Assembly (NCBI RefSeq): GCF_900111565.1 | Contig: NZ_FOIK01000002.1 | Span: 248,001-312,000, forward strand | Length of the DNA stretch: 64,000 bases | From: Paenibacillus sp. NFR01 | Lineage (GTDB): Bacteria; Bacillota; Bacilli; Paenibacillales; Paenibacillaceae | Direction: 5' to 3' | In this document: piece by piece, positions 35,290-43,555 of the stretch | Layout: each line of letters opens with the position of its first letter | How positions within the stretch are numbered: position 1 is the stretch's first letter | Made by a program: the position numbers and the translations under genes | Notes under the pieces: model-generated | Seen by the model: the letters and a program-made list of their open reading frames with translations, nothing else | The model's database searches: none | What the model was told of the DNA's origin: nothing

Positions 35290-36301
35290 CACACTCTTCT
35301 CCCTTCACCAGCGGCTTCGCGCGTTTTCTCCGCTCCTGAATCATTTCGGCGATGATGCTGACCGCAATTTCTTCCGGCCCTTCCGCTCCGATCGCCAAGC
35401 CCACCGGGGCATGCACCGACGCAGGCGTCTCCATACCCTCCAGCAGCAGCGCAATTCGCGCTCTTGAACCAACAATTCCGATGTACCGTGGGGCGGCAGC
35501 CAGAGCCCCTTTCAAAAACTGCCGGTCCCGCTGCGTTTGATGGCTGCAGACGAGCACATAATCGCCGCCGCCAATCGCAAGCTTCGCGGCTGCTTCATTC
35601 GGATGGCAGATTACACGCTCTGCGGCATATATGCCTTCTGCCGCCGCTCCCTCCCGCCAATCGTTCCAAACAACGCGGAACCCGCTGCGGGCAGCCAGCT
35701 CTGCAATCGGCACCGCATCCAGCCCTCCCCCAAAAAGGATCAGCCGCGGTTTGGGGGCGAACCTTGTTGCGAATACAGGCAGAACCGCATCAGCCCCCGG
35801 CACTTCTTCCGTTTCCGGCGGAACCATCGCTGCGGTTGCCGCCCGCACCACGCCTGCCGCAGCCGCAGCTTCCGGCGCTCCGCTGGTTAACCGGTATTCA
35901 TAACGCCATCCCGATACGCTCCGCTCCAACATAACGGCATCGCCGTTGCCCAGCCATTCGGCAGCTTCCAATAAAACCTTACGCAATTCGCCTTTTACAG
36001 GCTCAAGCATGACCGTCAGCTTACCTCCGCAGCCAACGGCCTCACCCCAGGCGAAATCATCCGGGGTGCGCATGTCGTACTCCACCCGCTCCGGCGCTCC
36101 GCTTGCCCAAACCTCCGGAAGCCGCAGCGCCAGATCGCTCTCCAGGCAACCCGGACTCAAGCTGCCCAGCGCGCCGCCTTCAAAGAACAGCATCGCCGCG
36201 CCTCGTTTGCGGTACGAATGCCCTTCCGTCGCCACTAATGAAGCAAGGACGGCGGGAGCATCATGCATCTGGATGTAACGGACAATCTCATCGTCGTTCA
36301 T
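35177..36301 (-). CDS. pucA: XdhC/CoxI family xanthine dehydrogenase maturation factor
   Basis: This 374-residue protein is probably needed for loading or sulfuration of the molybdenum cofactor. The N-terminal XdhC/CoxI domain contains ATEGHSYRKRGAAMLF and SLSPGCLESDLALRL; the C-terminal XdhC_C Rossmann domain starts PRLILFGGGLDAVPIAELAA and holds IGIVGSRARIALLLEG. The natural family end would be about KPLVKGEE, right where pucB starts. Instead the frame continues 38 residues through the pucB coding region with an Arg/Gly/Ala-rich tail of no family resemblance. See the overlap finding. Confidence 0.9.
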   Translation of the reverse strand: MNDDEIVRYIQMHDAPAVLASLVATEGHSYRKRGAAMLFFEGGALGSLSPGCLESDLALRLPEVWASGAPERVEYDMRTPDDFAWGEAVGCGGKLTVMLEPVKGELRKVLLEAAEWLGNGDAVMLERSVSGWRYEYRLTSGAPEAAAAAGVVRAATAAMVPPETEEVPGADAVLPVFATRFAPKPRLILFGGGLDAVPIAELAARSGFRVVWNDWREGAAAEGIYAAERVICHPNEAAAKLAIGGGDYVLVCSHQTQRDRQFLKGALAAAPRYIGIVGSRARIALLLEGMETPASVHAPVGLAIGAEGPEEIAVSIIAEMIQERRKRAKPLVKGEECDENSRDLSGGGPEPSHGRIQSIADAARGGAARKRRAQ

Positions 36302-36325
36302 GCAGCTCCCTCCTTATTTTTACAG

Positions 36326-37894
36326 TTATTTCATCTCCAGCAGCGCGCGAAAAATAAATACCAGCTTCAGCCGCAGCAGATCATCAATGCTTTTGAAATC
36401 GACATCCAGCTGTTCGCTGAGTTTTTCGATCCGGTAGGTGGCAGTGTTGCGGTGGATGAACAGCTTCTTGGCCGTCTCGTTGACGTGGCCGTCATTTTCG
36501 AGATAAATCTCCAGCGTACGCAGCATCTCCTTGACATACTCCGGTTCGCGCACCATCAACCCGCGCAGTACATCTGCGCAATATTTCTCCATTGCTTCGA
36601 GCGGCAAGCGGCTCAGCAGCAAGGGCAGCTCGAGCTGCCGGTAATGCACGACATGGCCGCCTCCGCGACTCAGCAGTTCCAGACACTCCCTGGTTTCCGC
36701 AAAAGCCTCGCGCACGCCTTCCGTCTTCGTCTTAACGCTGCTCAGCGCAGCTTTCGGCTGAACGCCCCCCGCCAATTTCAATTCACCGATCGCATCCTCG
36801 ATTGCTGTGCAAAAATCATCCGGGGCAAACGGTTCAGCCGGAAATAACGACAACAAACCGTCCTCCAGCAGCACGTGCACAGCATCCAGCCCGCCCAATT
36901 GAGGATGATTGGCATAGGCTTCCTTCAACTGCAGCAATTCGCCGGGACGCGTTTCGCCGCTTCCTGACGCCCCGGTCAACAGCATCCGGAACGGCGCCTG
37001 CAGAAGCGAAATATCCAGACGGACTGCCGTTTGGGCCAACTCGTCGCAGGATAAGCTGCCGGCGAGGCAGCGCCGCAGCTGTTCCGCGAATTCCCGATGC
37101 GCCGATTGCGCAAAACATTCCTCTAGCCCAAGATCGACGTGATAGGCAATCAGCTCCGCCCCTTGCACAAACAAGCTTTCTTCAACGGGAAGAATCTGCG
37201 GATCGATCGGCCCGTACAGTACATAACCGAGACCTTTCTCTCCTTGCACCAGCGGAATCCTGTAGCCCGTTTGTCCGCCGATCCGTAAGCGCCGGTTGCT
37301 CTTTTGCCACGGCCAGCCCTCCAGCAGTTCCTGTTTCGAGTATTCCGTATTATTGAACACCAGTTCACCGCGAGAGCCGATCATCGCCAGGGGATATCCG
37401 ACAACCTCCGAAATCTCCTCGAGCAAGGGCCGGCCGCGTCCGGAACGCAGAGCAAACCGCATCAGCTTGCGCTGTTTTTCCAACACGCCCTGCAAAACAT
37501 TCGTGCTGCGGCTATGCTCTGCCCGGAACAAACCGTTCATCTGATCCGAGAACGTAAACTGAAACGGCAGCTCGATCAGCGGAAAATTCAACGCCTCCGC
37601 CTCTTGGATCAACGCTTCAGGGACCGCGTTCCAAAAGCGTCCGAGTTTGATGCCGAGCCCCGCCGAGCCGCGCCGGTTAAGCGTACGTAGCAGCTTCGAG
37701 GCCTCCTGCAGATTGTCTTTTATCAGATAAGCAGTCGTCAGCAGCATTTCCCCTTCTTTGATCCAGTCGGAGATATCGGGAGCATCCATGACATTGATTG
37801 ACTTGATGACCCGGTGTTTTCCTTTGGAGCCGGCAATCAGTCTCGCTTCGGATAAAGGATAAATGGACAACGCTTCTTCAACGGTAAGATGCAT
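36326..37894 (-). CDS. pucR: PucR-family transcriptional regulator of purine catabolism
   Basis: This 522-residue regulator starts at MHLTVEEALSIYPL (ATG 37894, preceded by AAAGGAGGGG). The N-terminal PucR domain spans about residues 1-125 (NVMDAPDISDWIKEGEMLLTT). A middle GGDEF-like domain of the CdaR type follows. The C-terminal helix-turn-helix has YLENDGHVNETAKKLFIHRN and TATYRIEKLSEQL. In B. subtilis PucR activates and represses purine genes in response to allantoin-type effectors. It is transcribed with pucA (24-bp gap) and probably pucB. Palindromes at its promoter suggest autoregulation. Confidence 0.92.
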   Translation of the reverse strand: MHLTVEEALSIYPLSEARLIAGSKGKHRVIKSINVMDAPDISDWIKEGEMLLTTAYLIKDNLQEASKLLRTLNRRGSAGLGIKLGRFWNAVPEALIQEAEALNFPLIELPFQFTFSDQMNGLFRAEHSRSTNVLQGVLEKQRKLMRFALRSGRGRPLLEEISEVVGYPLAMIGSRGELVFNNTEYSKQELLEGWPWQKSNRRLRIGGQTGYRIPLVQGEKGLGYVLYGPIDPQILPVEESLFVQGAELIAYHVDLGLEECFAQSAHREFAEQLRRCLAGSLSCDELAQTAVRLDISLLQAPFRMLLTGASGSGETRPGELLQLKEAYANHPQLGGLDAVHVLLEDGLLSLFPAEPFAPDDFCTAIEDAIGELKLAGGVQPKAALSSVKTKTEGVREAFAETRECLELLSRGGGHVVHYRQLELPLLLSRLPLEAMEKYCADVLRGLMVREPEYVKEMLRTLEIYLENDGHVNETAKKLFIHRNTATYRIEKLSEQLDVDFKSIDDLLRLKLVFIFRALLEMK

Positions 37895-37938
37895 GACCAC
37901 CCCTCCTTTGTTCGATTAATTGTGTCAATGCGTCCTTT

Positions 37939-37957
37939 ATGTTACTTTATGTAACAT
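37939..37957. promoter_or_regulatory. Perfect 19-bp palindrome at the pucR -10, candidate operator
   Basis: ATGTTAC-TTTAT-GTAACAT is a perfect inverted repeat with 7-nt arms. It overlaps a TATAAT (minus strand, 37956-37961), a position that suits self-repression. Confidence 0.5.
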
Positions 37958-38000
37958 TATATTTAAAATGACTGCTTTAGAAAAGAGTAAAGTTTGTTTT

Positions 38001-38017
38001 TTACGTATTTTATGTAA
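38001..38017. promoter_or_regulatory. TTACGTA-TTT-TATGTAA box upstream of pucR
   Basis: This inverted repeat has one mismatch and lies about 45 bp upstream of the -10-overlapping palindrome. A half site (GTTACGTA) follows at 38031. It is related to the nupN box. Confidence 0.42.
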
Positions 38018-38065
38018 AGTTATCTAACTCGTTACGTATATTTTTGAATAATTTAGTTGCATGCC

Positions 38066-38104
38066 AAAAAGCCCACAGCGCGTCAAAACGCTTGCTGCAG
38101 GCTT
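38066..38104 (-). terminator. Likely terminator after the amidase gene
   Basis: AAGCC-CAGC on one side pairs with GCTG-GGCTT on the other with small bulges. An A-run at 38066-38070 gives the minus-strand T-tail. Confidence 0.65.
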
Positions 38105-38123
38105 ACTTCCAGGCCATTCCGCC

Positions 38124-39344
38124 TTACCATCCCCAGACCTGCTGCACCCAGGCCAGCAGGCGCAGGTCCTGACCGTGGCCCCCGACCACGGACAAGCCGA
38201 GCGGCAGCCCGCCGGGGCCGCTCACCGGCAAGGTGACCTGCGGCAGGCCGGCCAGGCCGGCAATGCAGGTCAGCATCATTGCCCCGCTGCGGCTGCGCTC
38301 CCGCTGGGCGGCGTCCCCGCCGCGGAGCGGAGCCGCGCCGGGCACAGTGGGGATGACGAGCGCGCCGTCATCCCCGAGCAGTTGCCGGAGCTGCAGGGCG
38401 ATATCGCCGCGCTGGGCCCGCGCGCGGCCGTGATCCGCTCCGGCGATTTGCTCCGCCCAGGCGAAGCGGGCGGCGATGTCCGGCCCGAAGGCGGGCCGCT
38501 CGCGCGCGATCCATGCGCCATGGGTCGCCCAGATCTCGGCGGCCTGCAGCTCGCGGAACAGCGTCATCCACGCCGCCAGCCCTTCCGGCGCGATTTCAAG
38601 CTCAAGCGTCTCCTCCACTCTCGGCTCGATCCGTCTAAGCGCATGCAGCAGCGGGCGCCGCGCCACTTCATCCGCAAGCGCCCAGGCTTCCGGCGGCAGT
38701 ATGAGCCGGCGGATGCCCCTGCCCCCGCTCCCGTCTCCGTCTTTGCCAACGCCGCCAACCGCTGCATCCGAAAGCGCCGCGGGCAGCAGAACTTCTCCTA
38801 CCCGCAGCAGCATTTCCGGCGAACGGGCGAGCCAGCCCGCGGTGTCAAAACCGGGAGCGAGCGGAATAACGCCCCCCATCCCGACCGCACCGTGGGTCGG
38901 CCGGAACCCGAAGACGCCGCAGTAAGCGGCGGGCACCCGCACGGAGCCGCCCGTGTCCGTCCCGAGGGCAAAATCGCAGCTCCCTGCAGCCACGGCCACC
39001 GCCGAGCCGCTGGAGGAGCCGCCAGGAAGGCGATCCGCCGCGTGCGGATTCCGCGGCGTCCCGTAATGATCATTCTCACCGCCCAGGCTGTACATCAGCT
39101 CATCCGTATGGGCAGCGCCCCGCAGATCTGCGCCGGCCCGAAGCAGCCGCGCCACCGCCTCTGCATGTTCACCGGCGGGCTCGTGGGTGCGCAGCCAATC
39201 GGGATTCCCCGCCGAAGTACGGTGACCGGCAACCGCGAACACATCTTTAACGCCGAACCGGAGTCCCTGCAGCGGTCCGCAGCCGGAACCGCGAACGTTC
39301 AGCTCCGGCGCAATCCATGCGCCATACTCGTTATCCATCCCCAT
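38124..39344 (-). CDS. Amidase-signature family hydrolase
   Basis: This 406-residue protein has the Ser-cisSer-Lys triad: Lys33 in FGVKDVFAVAG, cis-Ser near residue 110 in PGGSSSGSAVAVAAG and nucleophile Ser134 in GTDTGGSVRVPAA. It is shorter than GatA-type amidases (about 480) and lacks partners GatB/GatC, so tRNA amidation is unlikely. It is adjacent to a GGT-family gene and to purine catabolism genes; Klebsiella hpx clusters likewise pair an AtzE/AtzF-like amidase with HpxW. It might cleave oxalurate or a related ureido acid, an inference not shown by sequence. The gene is very G+C-rich. Confidence 0.8.
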   Translation of the reverse strand: MGMDNEYGAWIAPELNVRGSGCGPLQGLRFGVKDVFAVAGHRTSAGNPDWLRTHEPAGEHAEAVARLLRAGADLRGAAHTDELMYSLGGENDHYGTPRNPHAADRLPGGSSSGSAVAVAAGSCDFALGTDTGGSVRVPAAYCGVFGFRPTHGAVGMGGVIPLAPGFDTAGWLARSPEMLLRVGEVLLPAALSDAAVGGVGKDGDGSGGRGIRRLILPPEAWALADEVARRPLLHALRRIEPRVEETLELEIAPEGLAAWMTLFRELQAAEIWATHGAWIARERPAFGPDIAARFAWAEQIAGADHGRARAQRGDIALQLRQLLGDDGALVIPTVPGAAPLRGGDAAQRERSRSGAMMLTCIAGLAGLPQVTLPVSGPGGLPLGLSVVGGHGQDLRLLAWVQQVWGW

Positions 39345-39368
39345 CTGCCAACCGCTCCTCTCCTGCGC

Positions 39369-40952
39369 CTACCAACCGATGGCCGCTCCGTCGCAGCGCG
39401 GATCGGTGCCGCCGCTGCGGAAGCCATGGGCGTCGATGGCAATGGCGTGGGCATGGCCCATGATGCCGTCATACGCTGCGGCTTCCCGTACCAGATGCCC
39501 GGCGGCCGCAAGCTGTGCCCGCACTTCCGCCGGTACGCGGCGCTCCACCTTTAGCTCCTGGGTTGGATCGCCCCAGGTCCGGCCCCACACAAACCGCGGC
39601 GCCGCCACCGCCTCCTGCGGATTCATACCGTAATGCAGCATCCGGGTCAGCAGCAGGGTTTGCGTCTGCGGCTGGCCTTCGCCGCCCTGCGTTCCGTACA
39701 GGTACGCCGGCTTTCCCTCACGGCAGACCATCGCCGGCATCAGCGTATGGAACGGGCGCTTTCGCGGCTCCAGCGTATTGACATGGCCGGGGTCCAGCGA
39801 AAAAAACGAGCCGCGGTTCTGCAGCAGAATCCCCGTTTCTCCAGCCAAAGCCCCTGAGCCGAATTCGAAATAGAGGCTCTGGATAAACGAAACGGCGTTG
39901 CCCTCGGCATCTACCACCGCCGCGTAAGCCGTATCCCTGCCTGCAGGCTCGCTGGACAATGCCGCGGCTTGTGGTGTAATGGAAGCCGCAAGCTGCGCGG
40001 CATAGGCTTTATCCAGCAGGCCGGCCAGCGGAATGTCGGCGAAATCGGGATCGGTCAGCACCCTGTCGCGGTCGCGGAAGCTAAGTTTCAGCGCTTCGGC
40101 CAGCAGATGGTAATACTCGAAGCTGCCGTGGCCGATGCCCGTGAAGTCGAAATGCTCTAGGATATTCATCGTCATCAGCGCCGTAAATCCCTGGGAGTTG
40201 GGCGGCGCCTGGTATATGGAATGGCCGCGGTACTCCGTCATGACCGGCTCGGTCCAGAAGCCTTGATGATCGGCAAAATCGTCGCGGATGAGATAACCGC
40301 CGGCCGTCTGTAGGTAGCGGCAAATCTCCTCCGCGATTTCGCCTTTGTAGAAGGCGTCGCGGCCGCCGGCCGCAAGCAGCTGCAGCGTCTTCGCCAGCTG
40401 CGGCTGCTTAAACCTTACGCCCGGCGCGGGCGCCGCGCCGCCGGGCAAATACACCGCGGCCGCCTCCGGCGTCAGCGCCGCGCCGGCAAAGACGCTGCCC
40501 GCATGCTGATCGGGCGACAGCGGAAACCCGCCGGAGGCGTAGCCGATTGCCGGCTCCAGCGCCTCCGCCAGGCTCAGGCGGCCATACTCGCGTTGGACCG
40601 CCGACCAGCTGTCCGCCATTCCCGGCACGGTAATGGCGCTGCGTACGCCCCGCCGGGGAATCGCTGCTTCCCCGGCGTAGCAGTCCCGGTTCACGGCATA
40701 GCCGGACCGGCCGCTGCCGTTGTAGACCCTGACGCGCCCTTCGCCCGCGCGCCAGGTCAACCAGAACGCATCGCCGCCGAGCCCGGTCATATGCGGGTAG
40801 ACGACGCCGAGCGCGGCGCTCACCGCCACTGCGGCGTCGAAGGCGTTGCCGCCGCGCTCCAGGATGCGCGCCCCGGCCGCGGATGCCAGATGATGCGGAC
40901 TGACGATCATCGTTTGCGTGCCGATTGCCGGACCTCTTGTCATCTGCTCCAT
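39369..40952 (-). CDS. Gamma-glutamyltransferase-family Ntn hydrolase, oxamate amidohydrolase-like
   Basis: This 527-residue protein is homologous to gamma-glutamyltranspeptidases: GARILERGGNAFDAAVAVSAALGVVYPHMTGLGGDAF near the N-terminus and a self-cleavage site before Thr341 in GRDTAYAAVVDAEGN. No signal peptide is present, so it is cytosolic, unlike true secreted Ggt enzymes. Position beside an amidase and the puc genes, length and lack of a signal peptide suggest an HpxW-like oxamate amidohydrolase (oxamate to oxalate and ammonia) that could complete breakdown of the oxalurate made by PucG. Substrate is inferred. It ends 24 bp before the amidase, so both form one unit. Confidence 0.75.
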   Translation of the reverse strand: MEQMTRGPAIGTQTMIVSPHHLASAAGARILERGGNAFDAAVAVSAALGVVYPHMTGLGGDAFWLTWRAGEGRVRVYNGSGRSGYAVNRDCYAGEAAIPRRGVRSAITVPGMADSWSAVQREYGRLSLAEALEPAIGYASGGFPLSPDQHAGSVFAGAALTPEAAAVYLPGGAAPAPGVRFKQPQLAKTLQLLAAGGRDAFYKGEIAEEICRYLQTAGGYLIRDDFADHQGFWTEPVMTEYRGHSIYQAPPNSQGFTALMTMNILEHFDFTGIGHGSFEYYHLLAEALKLSFRDRDRVLTDPDFADIPLAGLLDKAYAAQLAASITPQAAALSSEPAGRDTAYAAVVDAEGNAVSFIQSLYFEFGSGALAGETGILLQNRGSFFSLDPGHVNTLEPRKRPFHTLMPAMVCREGKPAYLYGTQGGEGQPQTQTLLLTRMLHYGMNPQEAVAAPRFVWGRTWGDPTQELKVERRVPAEVRAQLAAAGHLVREAAAYDGIMGHAHAIAIDAHGFRSGGTDPRCDGAAIGW

Positions 40953-41161
40953 CTCCCATTCATAGATAATGTAGTGTCATTTAACTGCGCCGCCGGCTGC
41001 TTTGTCAATTCACTCTAAGGGGTTGCCCTTGCATTTTGTGAGCGGTGCACAAAGAATGGCGGCCGCCGGAAACGGCTTAAAACACCGGGCACCGGAGCAT
41101 CCGAAAATCCGGGGGATCTCCGGGCAAAAGGTTACCCGATTCGGGCACCAGCTCCCGCCCC

Positions 41162-41190
41162 TTGCCAAAAACCCCATCATCGGGTAAAAT
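41162..41190 (+). promoter_or_regulatory. Sigma-A-type promoter of the ABC-F leader
   Basis: TTGCCA and TAAAAT are separated by 17 bp. The predicted start is near 41197, giving a leader of about 300 nt before the ABC-F ATG. Confidence 0.65.
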
Positions 41191-41223
41191 ACAGCTAATT
41201 ATGCTAAGAAGGAGGTGTCAGGA

Positions 41224-41379
41224 ATGGATCGCAATGTGACCAACAGTGTTATGAGTCGGCTGCCTATAGCTATGGCCGGCATTGTTCATGCAAATGTGCG
41301 CAAGGGGAGAAGTCTGTCCATTTACATGAATTCAATAACACTATTACATTGTGAAATGCCTTTCCTGCCATCGCCTTAA
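41224..41379 (+). CDS. Short leader ORF upstream of the ABC-F gene
   Basis: This 51-codon ORF starts MDRNVTNSVMSRLPIAMAG. It has an unusually perfect ribosome binding site, AAGGAGGTG, nine bases upstream and directly follows the promoter. It resembles no known protein family by eye. Its stop (41377-41379) lies 27 nt before a terminator hairpin that itself precedes the ABC-F start. This is the layout of translational attenuation at antibiotic-induced ABC-F genes, in which drug-stalled ribosomes on a short ORF change RNA folding. A control function is inferred; the ORF may have no product role. Confidence 0.55.
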   Translation: MDRNVTNSVMSRLPIAMAGIVHANVRKGRSLSIYMNSITLLHCEMPFLPSP

Positions 41380-41406
41380 CGGATCATCCATTCCGAGAAG
41401 AAGACC

Positions 41407-41444
41407 GGCCGCGGGGACTTTCCCTGCGGCCTCTTTTTGTTTTC
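41407..41444 (+). terminator. Attenuator-like terminator inside the ABC-F leader
   Basis: GGCCGC-GGGG pairs with CCCT-GCGGCC around an ACTTT loop, then TCTTTTTGTTTT. It lies between the leader ORF and the ABC-F coding region. GGCCGG at 41273-41278, within the leader ORF, could pair with CCGGCC at 41405-41410 and block the left arm. Confidence 0.8.
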
Positions 41445-41500
41445 GGACAATGCATCTCTTCTGGCACCGGCGGTTTTGGCATTACAGGAGGAATATACCC

Positions 41501-43447
41501 ATGATTATTTCATGTCAACAAGTTCAAAAATACCACGGCGCCCAAGAGGTGCTCCACAGCGTTACCTTCGATGTGCGCCGGGGCGAGAAGCTCGGCCTGA
41601 TCGGACGCAACGGCTGCGGTAAAACAACATTGTTCCATCTGCTCAGCGGCGGGGAGAAGCCGGACAACGGGCAAATTTCCATCCGCAAAGGCAGCACGAT
41701 CGGATTGCTGTCGCAGATTCAGGAAGCCAAAAGCAACCAAACCGTATACGGTATGCTGCAACAGAGCTTCGCCGAGCCCTTGGCCTGGCAATCCCGGCTC
41801 CGCGAGTTGGAGCAGGAAATGTCCGGCACCGCCGCGCAAAACGACGAAACGCAGATGGAGCGTCTCCTCAAGGAATACGGCCGTCTGCAGGAGCAATTCG
41901 AGGCGGCCGGGGGGTACGAGATTGAAGCGTCGATCGCACGGGTTGCGGAGGGACTGGGCATTCCCGCCGCGCAGTTCGAGCGCCTCTTCTCCACCCTCTC
42001 CGGAGGAGAAAAAACTAAGGTCGGCCTTGCAGCCCTGCTGCTCCGGCAGCCGGATATTTTACTGCTCGACGAACCGACCAATCATCTCGACATGCCGGCC
42101 ATCGAATGGCTGGAGGGCTTTCTGCAGGATTACACCGGCACGGTGGTCGTCATTTCCCATGACCGTTACTTCCTCGATCTTGTGGTCCGGAAGGTTGTGG
42201 AGATCGAAGACGGCGAAGCCTTTGAGTACCACACCAACTACAGCGGGTATCAACAGGAGAAGGAGCAACGGTTGCTCCAGCAGTTCGCCGACTATCAGGA
42301 GCAGCAGAAGAAGATTAAGCAGATGCAGGAAAGCATCAAGCGGCTCATCGAATGGGGCAACCGCTCCAACCCGCCGAACCCTTCCTTCCACCGCCGGGCC
42401 GCTTCGATGCAGAAAGCGCTGGACCGGATGGTCAAAATCAAGCGGCCGATTCTGGAGCGCAAAGCGATGGATCTTCAATTGCAGCAGGATGACCGTTCGG
42501 GCAATCAGGTCGTCATTCTCGACCGGATAAGTAAAACGTACGGGGCGCGCAGACTGTTCGCTTCCGCCAGCGCCGTGCTGCGCTACGGCGAGACGACTGC
42601 ACTGATCGGCGGCAACGGCGCCGGCAAAAGCACGCTGCTGCGCATCATTCTCGGCGAGGAAACGCCGGACAGCGGAAGTTGTACGCTGGGTGCCAGAGCG
42701 GCCGTCGGATATCTCGCCCAGGAGGCGGTGCCGGAAGACGGGAAGCAGACGGTACTCGGATACTTCCGCGAAGAAGCCGGCATGGAGGAAGGCCAGGCGC
42801 GCGGACAGCTGGCCCGCTTCCTTTTCTACGGGCCGGATGTATTCAAGTCCGTCGCGAGCCTGTCCGGCGGCGAATGGACGCGGCTGAGGTTCGCGGTACT
42901 TATGCACCGGCGGCCGAATCTGCTCATTCTCGACGAGCCAACCAACCACCTCGACATCGATTCCCGTGAAGCGCTGGAAGAGGCACTGGAGGATTTTCCG
43001 GGCACGGTGCTTGCCGTTACGCATGACCGCTACTTCATCAACCGCTGCTTCGGCAAGCTGTGGACGATCGCAGCCGGACGGTTTGCGGAGTTCGACGGCA
43101 ATTACGAATATTATAAAGAGAAACAGGCAGAGAATAACGCCAGTCTTCAATCCGTACCTGTATCCGTACATCCCGAATCAGCCGGCGCCGGCGTGGAACG
43201 TTCCACTGCAAATGCCAACCGCACGGCGCAGGTGTCCGCCCCATCTTCGCGCAAACTGCAAACAGTCCATTTGGAGCGGGAGATTGAAGCGGCGGAGCGT
43301 GCGCTTGCAGTGATCGATACTGCGATGTCCGCTCCGGAGAACGCCAGCGATTCTGGCCGGCTTGCCGAGCTGCAGCAGCAGCGGGATGAGCGGCAGCAGC
43401 AGCTTGACGTCCTTTACGAAAGCTGGCTGGAAGCGACAGGGCAATAA
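41501..43447 (+). CDS. ABC-F family ATPase (ribosome-associated)
   Basis: This 648-residue protein has two nucleotide-binding domains and no membrane spans. Start MIISCQQVQKYHG at 41501 has ACAGGAGGA upstream; the longer frame from 41351 runs through the terminator and is rejected. Walker A GRNGCGKTTL and GGNGAGKSTLL, signatures LSGGEKTKV and LSGGEWTRL, and Walker B LLLDEPTNHLD and LILDEPTNHLD are all intact. The linker between domains (YQEQQKKIKQMQESIKRLIEW and on) is a long charged coiled coil that reaches into the ribosome in this family. A C-terminal coiled coil ends the protein. The attenuated leader hints at antibiotic-induced ribosome protection; a housekeeping translation factor is the alternative. 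Confidence 0.88.
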   Translation: MIISCQQVQKYHGAQEVLHSVTFDVRRGEKLGLIGRNGCGKTTLFHLLSGGEKPDNGQISIRKGSTIGLLSQIQEAKSNQTVYGMLQQSFAEPLAWQSRLRELEQEMSGTAAQNDETQMERLLKEYGRLQEQFEAAGGYEIEASIARVAEGLGIPAAQFERLFSTLSGGEKTKVGLAALLLRQPDILLLDEPTNHLDMPAIEWLEGFLQDYTGTVVVISHDRYFLDLVVRKVVEIEDGEAFEYHTNYSGYQQEKEQRLLQQFADYQEQQKKIKQMQESIKRLIEWGNRSNPPNPSFHRRAASMQKALDRMVKIKRPILERKAMDLQLQQDDRSGNQVVILDRISKTYGARRLFASASAVLRYGETTALIGGNGAGKSTLLRIILGEETPDSGSCTLGARAAVGYLAQEAVPEDGKQTVLGYFREEAGMEEGQARGQLARFLFYGPDVFKSVASLSGGEWTRLRFAVLMHRRPNLLILDEPTNHLDIDSREALEEALEDFPGTVLAVTHDRYFINRCFGKLWTIAAGRFAEFDGNYEYYKEKQAENNASLQSVPVSVHPESAGAGVERSTANANRTAQVSAPSSRKLQTVHLEREIEAAERALAVIDTAMSAPENASDSGRLAELQQQRDERQQQLDVLYESWLEATGQ

Positions 43448-43463
43448 GAGGTTTACAACATGC

Positions 43464-43508
43464 AAAAAGGCTGCCTCTTCGTCCCCGAAGAAGCAGCCTT
43501 GCTTTTTT
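43464..43508 (+). terminator. Rho-independent terminator after the ABC-F gene
   Basis: AAGGCTGC pairs with GCAGCCTT, with inner CTTCG/CGAAG pairing, followed by GCTTTTTT. Confidence 0.9.
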
Positions 43509-43555
43509 ATAGTCGACATATAATAAATACATACGGATAAGAGTTTGCAAGCCGA

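Larger units (their letters stand above)
40953..41500. other. Intergenic and leader region upstream of the ABC-F gene
   Basis: The left 200 bp hold G+C-rich sequence without a gene. Then follow a good promoter (41162-41190), a 51-codon leader ORF and a terminator hairpin before the ABC-F start; each is listed separately. Confidence 0.6.

Noticed and set aside
38124..39344. GatA subunit of the tRNA amidotransferase
   Set aside because: It is too short, has no GatB/GatC neighbours, and sits in a catabolic cluster.
38061..39554. 497-codon plus-strand ORF opposite the amidase
   Set aside because: Antisense of a very G+C-rich gene; no domain, and it begins inside the amidase terminator.
41351..41500. 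N-terminal extension of the ABC-F protein
   Set aside because: It would run through the terminator hairpin and has no ribosome site; the ATG at 41501 has ACAGGAGGA upstream.
42059..43171. 370-codon minus-strand ORF opposite the ABC-F gene
   Set aside because: Shadow frame; all ABC motifs are on the plus strand.
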